Shown: positions 25,970 through 34,498 of the stretch, one piece after another | Position numbering within the stretch: the first letter of the stretch is position 1 | Layout: each line of letters begins with the position of its first letter | Assembly (NCBI RefSeq): GCF_050717545.1 | Contig: NZ_JBOITN010000019.1 | Coordinates: forward strand, 129,748 to 193,747 | Length of the DNA: 64,000 nucleotides | Direction of reading: 5' to 3' | Source: Clostridium_AD sp050717545 | GTDB taxonomy: Bacteria > Bacillota > Clostridia > Clostridiales > Clostridiaceae | Notes under the pieces: generated by a model | Told to the model about the DNA's origin: nothing | What the model saw: the letters and a program-made list of their open reading frames with translations, nothing else | The model's database searches: none | Made by a program: the position numbers and the translations under genes

Positions 25970-27811
25970 TTATTTTAAAATAACCTTATATTCTTTTAGC
26001 CAAGTATTTACTTGAATTAAATAAGCAATGAGTTGAGGTCCTGTCATAAGTTGACCATACCAAGGATTCTTATATGCATTACCACCTGAGTCAACTATTT
26101 CTTGGACATGTTTCTTATCTATAATTTGTAGTATTGGGGAGGATTTGTCCTTTAGTATATTATTCATAAGCTGTTGAACTGCCATAGTGTAAGCTGGGTT
26201 ATGGGTTTTAGGATAGGGACTCTTTTTCCTCCAAAGAACGTCATCCGGAAGCAGTCCTGTAAGAGCTTCTCGTAATACGCCTTTTTCACGATCTTTATAA
26301 TATTTCATAGCCATAGGGATGTTATATGCATATTCTACCAGCCTCTGATCTGCAAAAGGAACTCTTACCTCAAGACCGCTAGCCATACTCATTCTATCTT
26401 TTCTTGTAAGCAAGGTTATCATAAACCATTTAATATTTAAATAGAATAGTTCACGCATTCTATGCTCGCGCGCGCTTTCACCAGGTAGACCTGGAACTTG
26501 CCTTAGGCTTTCGTCATATTTTTCTTGAACATATTCCTCAAGTGGAAGACTTTGAAGATCTCCAGATAATATACTTTTTCTATCACTTACGAATTTTGAC
26601 CAAGGAAAAGTTGTTGCAGTTATATCTTCTTCACGTCTAAACCATGGGTAACCTCCAAAGAGCTCATCTGCGCATTCACCCGAGAGTGCAACCGTAGAAT
26701 TTTTTCTTACTTCCTTGCAAAAAAGGAATAATGATGAATCTACGTCAGCCATACCTGGTAAATCAGTAGCGATAACGGCATCTTTAAGGTATGATGCAAG
26801 TTCTGGAGTATCGATAAGTATATTATGATGGTCTGATCCAATATAGTCTACCATTTTGTAAATCCAGTCTGCATCTGTATTTGGCTGGAATTCTGTAGGT
26901 TTAAAAAACTTTTTATTATCAACATAATCTATGGAATACGTATTTAAATTAGGCATATTATTCTTTTTAAAATATGAGGAAGCCACAGCTGAAATAATAC
27001 TTGAATCAAGCCCACCAGATAAAAATGTACATACTGGAACATCAGCAACTAGCTGTCTCTCAATGGAATCTACAAGTAAGTATCGGAGGTGTTCTGCAGT
27101 AGTTTTTAGATCTTCATCATGGATTTTAGCAGTAAGTTCCCAATACTGCTTTGTTTTAATGCCATCTTTATCGTAAATTAAACTATTAGATGGAGGCAAT
27201 TCTTTTATATTTTGAAAGACGCCACTACCAAGAGGTCTTGCAGGGCCAAAACCGAAAAGCTCAGTTAAACCTTGCTTGTCAAGAATTGGTTCTACTAATG
27301 GATGTGCTAAAAGAGTTTTTATTTCTGAACCAAATATTAATGAATTATCCTTTATAGTATAAAATAAAGGTTTAACTCCAAGAGGATCTCTTGCTAAGAA
27401 TAGTGTTTGGTGCGTCTCATTCCAAACTCCGAATGCGTAAATACCATTTATATGTTTAACACATTCGGCGCCCCAAAAAATATATGCTACTAAAAGTACC
27501 TCAGTATCAGAATAAGAGGAAAAACTAAAACCATTATTTTTTAATATTTTACGTACAGCTTCTGTATTATATAATTCACCATTATAAACAATTGTGTAGG
27601 TATTATTTCCTACTTTTATGGTCATTGGTTGCGTGCCACCTTCAGGGTCAACAACAACAAGGCGTCTATGACCTAATAGTGCATGTTTTGAAAAGTGAAA
27701 ACCGCAGGCGTCAGGTCCTCTCTCTTTCAAAGTATCAGTCATTTTAAAAAGAATTTTATTATCTTTCTCAATATTATCATAAAAATTAATCCATCCTGCA
27801 ATACCGCACAT
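25970..27811 (-). CDS. asnB: Asparagine synthase (glutamine-hydrolysing)
   Basis: Makes asparagine from aspartate, glutamine and ATP. The start is ATG 27811, giving MCGIAGW with Cys2 as the glutaminase nucleophile after Met removal; a AGGAGA site lies just upstream, whereas in-frame codons further upstream would bury the cysteine. The N-terminal Ntn domain shows GHRRLVVVD and YNGELYN; the synthetase domain has the ATP motif FLSGGLDSS (about residue 258) and SGECADELFGGYPW. About 613 aa, normal for the family. The double P-loop ATPase gene lies about 55 bases upstream on the same strand, so the two may be cotranscribed. Confidence 0.92.
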   Translation of the reverse strand: MCGIAGWINFYDNIEKDNKILFKMTDTLKERGPDACGFHFSKHALLGHRRLVVVDPEGGTQPMTIKVGNNTYTIVYNGELYNTEAVRKILKNNGFSFSSYSDTEVLLVAYIFWGAECVKHINGIYAFGVWNETHQTLFLARDPLGVKPLFYTIKDNSLIFGSEIKTLLAHPLVEPILDKQGLTELFGFGPARPLGSGVFQNIKELPPSNSLIYDKDGIKTKQYWELTAKIHDEDLKTTAEHLRYLLVDSIERQLVADVPVCTFLSGGLDSSIISAVASSYFKKNNMPNLNTYSIDYVDNKKFFKPTEFQPNTDADWIYKMVDYIGSDHHNILIDTPELASYLKDAVIATDLPGMADVDSSLFLFCKEVRKNSTVALSGECADELFGGYPWFRREEDITATTFPWSKFVSDRKSILSGDLQSLPLEEYVQEKYDESLRQVPGLPGESAREHRMRELFYLNIKWFMITLLTRKDRMSMASGLEVRVPFADQRLVEYAYNIPMAMKYYKDREKGVLREALTGLLPDDVLWRKKSPYPKTHNPAYTMAVQQLMNNILKDKSSPILQIIDKKHVQEIVDSGGNAYKNPWYGQLMTGPQLIAYLIQVNTWLKEYKVILK

Positions 27812-27865
27812 ACTATCATCTCCTAAAATCAAATAACATTATAATCTTTATATTATGTGATTTGA

Positions 27866-28978
27866 TTAAAAAGGTGCATTAGATTGATTTAAATAATCCT
27901 CTTCATACCCGTTTAACTTTTTAATGACGTTTGTGAATACATCATCTAATTTTGAAAAATCCATATTTGGTATAAAGTAAGTTTCGAGTTCATCATGTAG
28001 AGATTTAGCTCCCTTTATTGTAGCTAAACCCTTGTTTAATAGTGAATAAAACTCAGTTGAATCATATTGCATTTCAACTTTTGTATCTTCAAGGGTACTT
28101 AGATTTAAACAATCTTTCATATCAATTACAATACCATGTAAATCCAAATTATTTATTTCGTTAGAAGTTAGAATTGCGATATTTAAGTCGGGAATCAATA
28201 TATGTTCGATTTTTTCAGGAATAAGTGGCGTATGAAAAATTTCTACATAATAGCCTCGCCTTAAGGCTTCAGTTGATAGGAATTCTAATACATTTGACTT
28301 GCCAGTACCAGGCCCACCTTTTAATACATAGATATTCTTATAACCTGCACTTAAGTTTTCAATATAGGTGATAATACCATTAGGTGTAAAAGCTGTAGCG
28401 AATAAATGCCTATCATAACCAATATTTGCGGGTGTGGTGGTAAATAAAGATTTCTTTAGATCTTCTTTGAGTATATTTAGTTTATCAATATTTAATGCTT
28501 CATTGTTATAGGTGTGCCAGTCATCGTAAACCAATTTAGCTGCTCCGAAGAATCTATAGGCCCTTTGAAATGTTTTGCCAACCTTTTTATTTATACCAAT
28601 TATCTTATGTCTATTTTTTTTGAAGCCCTCTTCATCCCAACAATCTCCCATGTTTAAAACTTCATCTACGGCTCCTGGATTTATAGGATCCACAACATGA
28701 GGTGCTGTTGCATCAACGATTGCAACGTTAAGTTCTTTAATAACTATTCCGTCTAGTGAATTATTATCAGAAGAGCAATGATGATGTTCTATATCATAGC
28801 CTTTTTCATTAAAGTATTTAGAAACTTTTTTCATTAAGGAGGATTTACCCGTTCCAGGGCCTCCCTTTATGCATATTATTCTTCTAGCTTCATCTTGTTT
28901 TAGTATATACTTATAGTAGGAATAGAATCCTTTTGAAGTATTGCCACCAGGGAAAAAATTTTTAATAGTACCTTGCAC
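27866..28978 (-). CDS. Duplicated P-loop ATPase (PRK06851-like), function unknown
   Basis: Two homologous halves each begin with a P-loop: IKGGPGTGKSSLMKKV near residue 40 and LKGGPGTGKSNVLEFL near 225, and each continues with a matching Y-x-x-E-x-x-H-type segment and a conserved VxDAT or LTSNE stretch. This tandem NTPase is a known conserved protein of spore-forming Clostridia and Bacilli, without an assigned role that I can name. GTG 28978 is preferred because GGAG stands nine bases upstream; ATG 28993 has no visible site. It precedes asnB on the same strand. Confidence 0.75.
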   Translation of the reverse strand: MQGTIKNFFPGGNTSKGFYSYYKYILKQDEARRIICIKGGPGTGKSSLMKKVSKYFNEKGYDIEHHHCSSDNNSLDGIVIKELNVAIVDATAPHVVDPINPGAVDEVLNMGDCWDEEGFKKNRHKIIGINKKVGKTFQRAYRFFGAAKLVYDDWHTYNNEALNIDKLNILKEDLKKSLFTTTPANIGYDRHLFATAFTPNGIITYIENLSAGYKNIYVLKGGPGTGKSNVLEFLSTEALRRGYYVEIFHTPLIPEKIEHILIPDLNIAILTSNEINNLDLHGIVIDMKDCLNLSTLEDTKVEMQYDSTEFYSLLNKGLATIKGAKSLHDELETYFIPNMDFSKLDDVFTNVIKKLNGYEEDYLNQSNAPF

Positions 28979-29250
28979 AATATCACACTCCATTTCATTA
29001 TATCAATATATGATATTCTACCATTGTTAAACTTATTATAAATATTAGAATTAAACTTGATAAAAATAGAACAATACTATTACTTACTATACTTTATGTT
29101 TTTTTATTCTTTTTTGAAAAATCCTGAATATAAAAGCAAACATAGAGTAGATGTTGATATTGGTAAGTTGATATTATAATTAATACTTGTCATTATAAAC
29201 ATACTGTGATAAACTAATAGATAATTAAAAAACAACTAAATAAACTAACT

Positions 29251-29420
29251 ACCTAAGGTAGAGGTGCCGCAGTTAATAGTACTTATTCGGAGTCGATAGA
29301 TTATGATGAACAAGGAAAGGAGTTATGGCCGAAGAAAATATAACTTATAAAATTATTTTCTGGGTTTACACATAATATGTGTAAAGTTGTCACTGATTTT
29401 CAGTGGAGAGCTACACGGTA
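29251..29420 (+). promoter_or_regulatory. Lysine riboswitch (L box)
   Basis: The conserved islands appear in order: AGGTAGAGGTGCCGC, AGTACTTATTCGGAGTCGAT, AAGGAAAGGAGTTATGGCCG, CTGGGTTTACAC, TGTCACTGATTTTCAGTGG and GAGAGCTACAC. It stands upstream of aspartokinase and diaminopimelate decarboxylase genes, the classic lysine-regulated pair. A terminator follows at 29451-29489, so lysine binding should stop transcription. The 250 bases before it contain no gene. Confidence 0.95.
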
Positions 29421-29450
29421 CACGAAGTTTGTATAAAAACAAATATTTTT

Positions 29451-29489
29451 ATGCAGCAAGGGTGTTCCTTTGTTGCATAATTTTTTTTT
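29451..29489 (+). terminator. Riboswitch-controlled terminator
   Basis: ATGCAGCAAGG (29451-29461) pairs with CCTTTGTTGCAT (29467-29478) with one G-U pair and one bulge, followed by nine T residues (29481-29489). It is the expression platform of the lysine riboswitch. Confidence 0.85.
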
Positions 29490-29578
29490 GAAGTTATTAT
29501 AATGAATTTGGGGATATTTATAGTTCGTTTTAAATAAAAAAATTACCGTAAGTTATAATTAATAGGAGTGATTTGATT

Positions 29579-30778
29579 ATGCCAGTAGTTGTTCAAAAAT
29601 ATGGTGGCTCTTCTTTAGGAACTATAGAGAAAATTAAAGGAATTGCACATTGCATAGTAAATAGAAAAAATAAGAACACAGATTTAGTTATAGTAGTATC
29701 TGCTATGGGGGATACTACTGATAATTTATTATCTCTTTCTAAAGGTATAGGTGAAGAACCAGATAAGAGGGAACTAGATGCATTGCTCTCAACAGGAGAA
29801 ATAATTTCAAGTGCACTCCTGGCCATGGCAATTAAGCAACTTGGATATGATGCCATAAGTTATACTGCATATCAAATTGGAATTCGAACTAGTGGTCAAT
29901 ATGGTAAAGCGTTAATTGATGACATACATGGTAATAAAATTAAAAAAAGCTTAAAACAAGGTAAGATTGTAATAGTCGCTGGATTTCAAGGAATAAATGG
30001 TGAGGGCAATATTACTACACTAGGTAGAGGTGGTTCTGATACCACAGCAGTAGCACTAGCTGTAAAACTTGATGGTAGATGCGAAATATATACGGATGTT
30101 TCTGGAGTATATAGTGTGGATCCTAGAGCATATAGTGATGCTAAAAAATTAGATGAAATAGAATATGAGGAGATGCTTGAGCTAGCAAGTTTGGGAGCTC
30201 AAATAATGCATTCAAGGTCAATAGAGCTTGCCCAGAAGTACGGCATGCCAATATATGTTGGCTTAAGCAATAGTGACATTAAAGGAACAGTAATTAAGGA
30301 GGTAAAAAATATGGATATGGAAAGTAAGCCAGTAACAGGTATAGCAACTGATGATGATGATGTGTCAGTAACGCTCCAAAGCATTCCTAAAGATGTGAAT
30401 ATACTATCTGATATATTTGAAGCTGTTGGAGGTAAAAAAATCAATATAGATATGATAAGCCAATCATCTCCTATAGATGGCGTTGTAAGTGTATCATTTA
30501 CAATACCTAAAGAAAACTTAAAGGATAGCTTAAAAATTATAGATAAATTGATAGTAGATAATAAAGTTATAGTTGACGAGGATATAACTAAATTCTCAGT
30601 GGTGGGACTTGGTATGAAGACAACATCTGGCGTTGCAGCTAGAATGTTTAAGGTTTTTAGTAAAAACAATATTGAGATTAAAATGATTACAACATCAGAA
30701 ATAAGAATTACTTGCGCTATTAAGACTGAGGATAAATTAAAGGCTATTCAGGTTGTTGCAAAGGAATTTAATCTATAA
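29579..30778 (+). CDS. lysC: Aspartate kinase (aspartokinase)
   Basis: Phosphorylates aspartate, the first step towards lysine, methionine and threonine. The N-terminal kinase domain shows VQKYGGSSLG, STGEIISSALL, GFQGIN and TTLGRGGSDTTAVALA; two ACT domains follow (about 265-400) with DVNILSDIFEA, typical of lysine-inhibited monofunctional enzymes. ATG 29579 (ten bases after AGGAG) and TTG 29573 (four bases after it) are both possible starts; the product starting MPVVVQKYGG is the family norm. The lysine riboswitch upstream and lysA 30 bases downstream make the lysine assignment strong. Confidence 0.92.
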   Translation: MPVVVQKYGGSSLGTIEKIKGIAHCIVNRKNKNTDLVIVVSAMGDTTDNLLSLSKGIGEEPDKRELDALLSTGEIISSALLAMAIKQLGYDAISYTAYQIGIRTSGQYGKALIDDIHGNKIKKSLKQGKIVIVAGFQGINGEGNITTLGRGGSDTTAVALAVKLDGRCEIYTDVSGVYSVDPRAYSDAKKLDEIEYEEMLELASLGAQIMHSRSIELAQKYGMPIYVGLSNSDIKGTVIKEVKNMDMESKPVTGIATDDDDVSVTLQSIPKDVNILSDIFEAVGGKKINIDMISQSSPIDGVVSVSFTIPKENLKDSLKIIDKLIVDNKVIVDEDITKFSVVGLGMKTTSGVAARMFKVFSKNNIEIKMITTSEIRITCAIKTEDKLKAIQVVAKEFNL

Positions 30779-30807
30779 ATAAGGAACTAATAGAAGGAGA
30801 GATTTAT

Positions 30808-32106
30808 GTGAGGTTTTTTGGAAATATCAAAAGCGATAATAATAAATTAAGTATTGCAGGAGTTAGTGCACAGGTTTTAGCTAAGGAATATGGTACCCCT
30901 CTTTACATAATGGATGAACAACTCGTGCGAGAGAATTGTAGAAGGTTTTATAAATCTTTTAAATCAGAAGATGGGAATAATAAGGTAGCATATGCAGGGA
31001 AAGCATTTTTAACTATAGCAATGTGCGAAATTATAAAAAGTGAAGGTTTATATTTAGATGTAGTTTCAGGTGGAGAATTGTATACTGCAAGTAAAGCTGG
31101 TTACCCACTACAAAATGTATATTTCCATGGTAATAATAAAACAGCCGATGAAATTGAAATGGCGGTAGAACTTGGCGTAGGAAGTTTTGTAGTAGATAAT
31201 CTTCACGAAATGGAAATTATTAATGAAAAGGCAAATGAAAAAGGAATAGTTCAACGAGTTCTTCTTAGAGTAACACCAGGAATAGAAGCTCATACTCATG
31301 ATTACATAAAAACTGGACAAATTGATTCAAAGTTTGGATTTACTATTTTAAATAATGAATTGGAAGAGGTTATAAAAACTGCTCTAAGCCTAAAAAATAT
31401 TAAATTTGCAGGATTACATTGTCATATAGGTTCTCAAATTTTTGAATTAGAACCTTATAGAGATGCAATACGCATAATGACATCTTTAATTAAAGATATT
31501 AAAGACAAATTTAATTATGATATAGAAGAATTAGATTTAGGAGGAGGTTTCGGTGTTTATTACTACGAAGATGATGAGCCTAAGGAAATAGAGGAATTTT
31601 GCACGGTAATAATGGAAGAAGCCAAAATTAAGTGCGATGAATATGCAATAAATTATCCAACCCTTGTTATAGAACCAGGCAGATCAATTGTAGCTAATGC
31701 AGGAATTACATTATATACTGTAGGCGCAATAAAGGACATACCAGAGGTTAGAAAATATGTGGCTGTAGATGGTGGAATGACAGATAATATAAGACCAGCA
31801 TTATATAATGCTCAATATCAATGTGTACTTGCTAATAAAATAAACGGACCTTGCATAGAAGTGGTTACAATTGCAGGGAAATGTTGTGAGAGTGGAGACA
31901 TATTACTCGAGGATGTAAAACTACCGAAGGTTAATAGTGGAGATCTTATGGCTATGCTATCAACTGGTGCTTATGGATATTCAATGTGTAGTAATTATAA
32001 TAAAATACCCAAGCCTCCTGTAGTTTTAGTAAGTGAGGGTACCCATAAAGTCATATGCAAAAGACAAACTTATCAAGAAATGATTTCCAACGAAGTATGT
32101 TTATAG
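30808..32106 (+). CDS. lysA: Diaminopimelate decarboxylase
   Basis: Last step of lysine synthesis, a PLP enzyme of the alanine racemase-like fold. The PLP lysine is in VAYAGKAFLT (about residue 53), with GLHCHIGSQI (about 205), LGGGFGVYY, EPGRSIVANAG and CCESGDIL near the C-terminal active-site interface. Length 432 aa is normal. The start is GTG 30808 because ATG 30806 runs straight into TGA; AAGGAGAG lies upstream. It is cotranscribed with aspartokinase under the lysine riboswitch. The stop codon is followed 15 bases later by copy 2 of the long palindromic repeat. Confidence 0.93.
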   Translation: MRFFGNIKSDNNKLSIAGVSAQVLAKEYGTPLYIMDEQLVRENCRRFYKSFKSEDGNNKVAYAGKAFLTIAMCEIIKSEGLYLDVVSGGELYTASKAGYPLQNVYFHGNNKTADEIEMAVELGVGSFVVDNLHEMEIINEKANEKGIVQRVLLRVTPGIEAHTHDYIKTGQIDSKFGFTILNNELEEVIKTALSLKNIKFAGLHCHIGSQIFELEPYRDAIRIMTSLIKDIKDKFNYDIEELDLGGGFGVYYYEDDEPKEIEEFCTVIMEEAKIKCDEYAINYPTLVIEPGRSIVANAGITLYTVGAIKDIPEVRKYVAVDGGMTDNIRPALYNAQYQCVLANKINGPCIEVVTIAGKCCESGDILLEDVKLPKVNSGDLMAMLSTGAYGYSMCSNYNKIPKPPVVLVSEGTHKVICKRQTYQEMISNEVCL

Positions 32107-32120
32107 GCGAATATGCTGTA

Positions 32121-32352
32121 GAGAAGTTCTCCTGCGCGACTTCAAATAAGAGTTTGAAACGTGAAATTCCATTAAGAAATTCTAATCTTTTGCCAATACA
32201 AAATTCTCTATCACTCACATTCGGCTTGCGCCGGTTCGCTAGTCTTCCTTCCAGTCAGGCTCACGAGAATTTTATATTTGCAAAAGAAGAATTTTAAATG
32301 GAATTTCAATGTTTCTGCTCTTCTTATTTGGTGCCGCTTCCGGAGAAATTCA
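32121..32352 (+). repeat. Long palindromic repeat family, copy 2 (complete)
   Basis: A 232-base imperfect palindrome. The left arm has GAAATTCCATTAAGAAATTC (32163-32182) and the right arm GAATTTTAAATGGAATTTC (32289-32307), whose reverse complement is nearly the same sequence; the pairing continues inward through CTTTTGC..AAAATTCTC against GAGAATTTTATATTTGCAAAAG and outward to TTCTCC against GGAGAAATTC. The loop holds GCGCCGGTTCGCTAG-like sequence. No reading frame covers it. Confidence 0.85.
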
Positions 32353-32496
32353 TACTATATCACATTTACATTGAGATGTATCTACTATGGAGAACATTCA
32401 TTCTAAGATGTATCCGAAAGTGATGGTAAAAAGAAAAAGATGGTAAAAAATTAAAAGATTAAAACAAAAAGATTAAAAGATTTGAAAAACCCATGT

Positions 32497-32674
32497 CAAA
32501 AAATCTTTTAGCCGTAGGCTGCCGGATGTGTTAAATAATATCTGAATATAAAATTTTTAAACTAAAAATCATCTTAAAGAGATGGGAAACAAAAATAAGA
32601 TTGAGAAAGCTTGTTAATTCTTATTCAAAAGTCTTTTAGCCGATAGGCTGATTATGTATTGAATAATATTTATA
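32497..32674 (+). repeat. Direct repeat pair with AGCC/GGCT hairpins
   Basis: A segment of about 50 bases at 32497-32548 is repeated at 32626-32674. Both contain TCTTTTAGCCG(A)TAGGCTG and TGTATTGAATAATAT-like sequence. Each copy can fold AGCC with GGCT into a small hairpin. No coding potential was seen between them. Confidence 0.65.
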
Positions 32675-32678
32675 AGGG

Positions 32679-32707
32679 AAGAAACTATTAAATTTTAATA
32701 GTTTCTT
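32679..32707. terminator. Palindromic terminator-like hairpin
   Basis: AAGAAACTATTAAA and TTTAATAGTTTCTT are perfect reverse complements separated by one base, so the real loop is a few bases wider. It could end transcription from the minus-strand pseudogene/CDF side or from the plus side. Confidence 0.55.
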
Positions 32708-32717
32708 GTTTGACCCC

Positions 32718-33139
32718 CTAAAATTTTTTTTTGTAATATATTTTTAAGACCCCTTTTACCATGGACATAAAAAATATAACGGATAGTAAAGTGAAAAAAA
32801 TCATCTGGTTAAAGAATCCAGCTATAATAGTTGCAATTGCTATTGCAACTAATGAAAAATTAAAACCTACACCACCTATGCTATCTTTAATAAGTTTTGT
32901 TCTCTCGTCGTGTTCTTTTATATAGAGTTTTTTAATTCATCCTCGCTTTTTAATGCCTTTCTATATTTTGCAATGCATATTATCATGATAAATTGAAAGC
33001 CTATGAAGATGTGTAATTGAAAACCAGGTATCATATCAGAAATATCGTCATTAATTCCACATGCCATATTTACAAAGGTTCCTGTTAAGACGATGAATAC
33101 AGTTGCGAATGCATCTGTAGTAATAAATACTTTTTTTCT
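32718..33139 (-). pseudogene. Degenerate small membrane-protein gene (frameshifted, start lost)
   Basis: Read on the minus strand from 33139, one frame gives a two-helix membrane protein (TDAFATVFIVLTGTFVNM, FQLHIFIGFQFIMIICIAKYRKALKSEDELKN), then hits a stop; the neighbouring frame continues without a break as LYIKEHDERTKLIKDSIGGV plus two more hydrophobic helices to the stop at 32718. The join lies at a run of six A residues (forward strand T run near 32927-32932), so a one-base loss explains it. No usable start codon exists before the first helix because the TAG of the upstream CDF gene is in the same frame. The layout resembles DUF2178-like membrane proteins. Confidence 0.6.
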
Positions 33140-34324
33140 CTAAACTCCTATATAATCTCTATCAATTGTCATCACGGCATTATAATAAGGGTAAGACATT
33201 TTAAGCTGTTTATTGATATCAGCTTCAAGTTTTGATTCGTCGCTATCAGAAAATTTTGGATTAAAGTCAATTACCACATCGAAGATTAAATTTTTATGGG
33301 AGCCTTCTCCTACAATTCTAAAGTCATGAATTGATTTTATTATAGAAAAATTTTTTAATATGTCTAAAAGTTCTAACCGAGAGGCATCAACCTCTTTGTC
33401 GCCTGTGTTTATGGGATCCATGTGGATAACTAGATATAGGCTGAATTCATCAGAAATTTCTTTCTCAGCTTTGTCTATAATTTCATGAATTTTAACTATG
33501 GAGATATCACAAGGAACTTCGGCATGAATAGAACCCATGCATCTTCCGGGTCCATAATTATGTATAACCAAATCATGGGAACCTGTAATATAGTCATAGG
33601 ATAGTAATTTTTCCTTAAGTCCATTCACAAGGTCCATATCAGGAGCCTCACCAAGCAAGGGGTTGATAGTTTCTCTAATAAGTGAATATCCGGCATAGAT
33701 TATTATAAAGGATACTAGCATTCCCATATACCCATCTATAGGGAAATCAATCCAAACGGATAGAAGTAGTGATACTGCAACGCAGCTTGAACTAATTACA
33801 TCAGTTAATGCATCGGTTGAAGAAGCTTTTAGGGCAGAGGAATTTATAGCTTTACCCATAGTTTTATTAAATCTACTAATCCAAAGTTTAAAACCTATAG
33901 ATACTAATATTAATATAAAAGGTATAAGGCTAAAGATTACTTTTGATGGATGGATTATTTTATCAAAGGAGGTTTTAATAAACTCAAAACCTACTAGAAT
34001 TACTAAAAAGGAAACTACAAGTCCTGAAACGTATTCAAGCCTGCCGTGACCAAAAGGATGTTCTTTATCTGGTGGTTTACTAGCTAGTTTAAAGCCTAAA
34101 ATTGTAATAACTGATGAGGCAACATCTGATAAGTTATTAAAGGCATCAGCAGTAACTGCTATACTATTTGATATTATCCCTATAAATAGTTTTGTAGCAA
34201 AAAGAATTAAATTCACTATAATTCCAACTAAACCACCTAGATAGCCATATCCATCTCTTACTTTTTTGTTAGTAACATCTTGATAATTTTTTACAAATTT
34301 TGAAATTAGAAATTTTGATAACAT
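33140..34324 (-). CDS. Cation diffusion facilitator (CDF) family metal exporter
   Basis: Proton-coupled efflux of divalent metals such as Zn, Mn, Co or Fe. The membrane domain has six helices (about residues 25-215), with metal ligands in TADAFNNLSDV on helix II, the conserved HPFGHGRLEYVSG loop, and helix V SSTDALTDVISS. A cytoplasmic domain of about 95 residues (HDLVIHNYGPGRC) and a further C-terminal ferredoxin-like extension (about 300-394) make it longer than classic 300-aa members. NALSD-type motifs read FNNLSD and ALTDV, so both D-x-x-x-D pairs are present. The substrate metal cannot be decided. ATG 34324 follows GAGGTG. Confidence 0.88.
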   Translation of the reverse strand: MLSKFLISKFVKNYQDVTNKKVRDGYGYLGGLVGIIVNLILFATKLFIGIISNSIAVTADAFNNLSDVASSVITILGFKLASKPPDKEHPFGHGRLEYVSGLVVSFLVILVGFEFIKTSFDKIIHPSKVIFSLIPFILILVSIGFKLWISRFNKTMGKAINSSALKASSTDALTDVISSSCVAVSLLLSVWIDFPIDGYMGMLVSFIIIYAGYSLIRETINPLLGEAPDMDLVNGLKEKLLSYDYITGSHDLVIHNYGPGRCMGSIHAEVPCDISIVKIHEIIDKAEKEISDEFSLYLVIHMDPINTGDKEVDASRLELLDILKNFSIIKSIHDFRIVGEGSHKNLIFDVVIDFNPKFSDSDESKLEADINKQLKMSYPYYNAVMTIDRDYIGV

Positions 34325-34498
34325 ATTTTCACCTCTAATTATATAGTATAATTTAAAATATTAAATTTAAACATTATATTTAAATTTAATTATATCATTT
34401 ATTTAGATTTTATAGAAATATTATGAAAGAATTTTGTTATACTAATAATAGAGATAAGTAAAATACTAGAATGTAATAACTTTATTGGAGGAATGTAT

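Noticed and set aside
30199..30669. 156-aa minus-strand open frame opposite aspartokinase
   Set aside because: Antisense to a conserved enzyme, no ribosome binding site and a serine/isoleucine-rich translation without motifs.
32055..32297. 80-aa frame running from the end of lysA through repeat copy 2
   Set aside because: It depends on the 3' end of lysA and the palindromic element; the translation is not protein-like and the other repeat copies do not keep it open.
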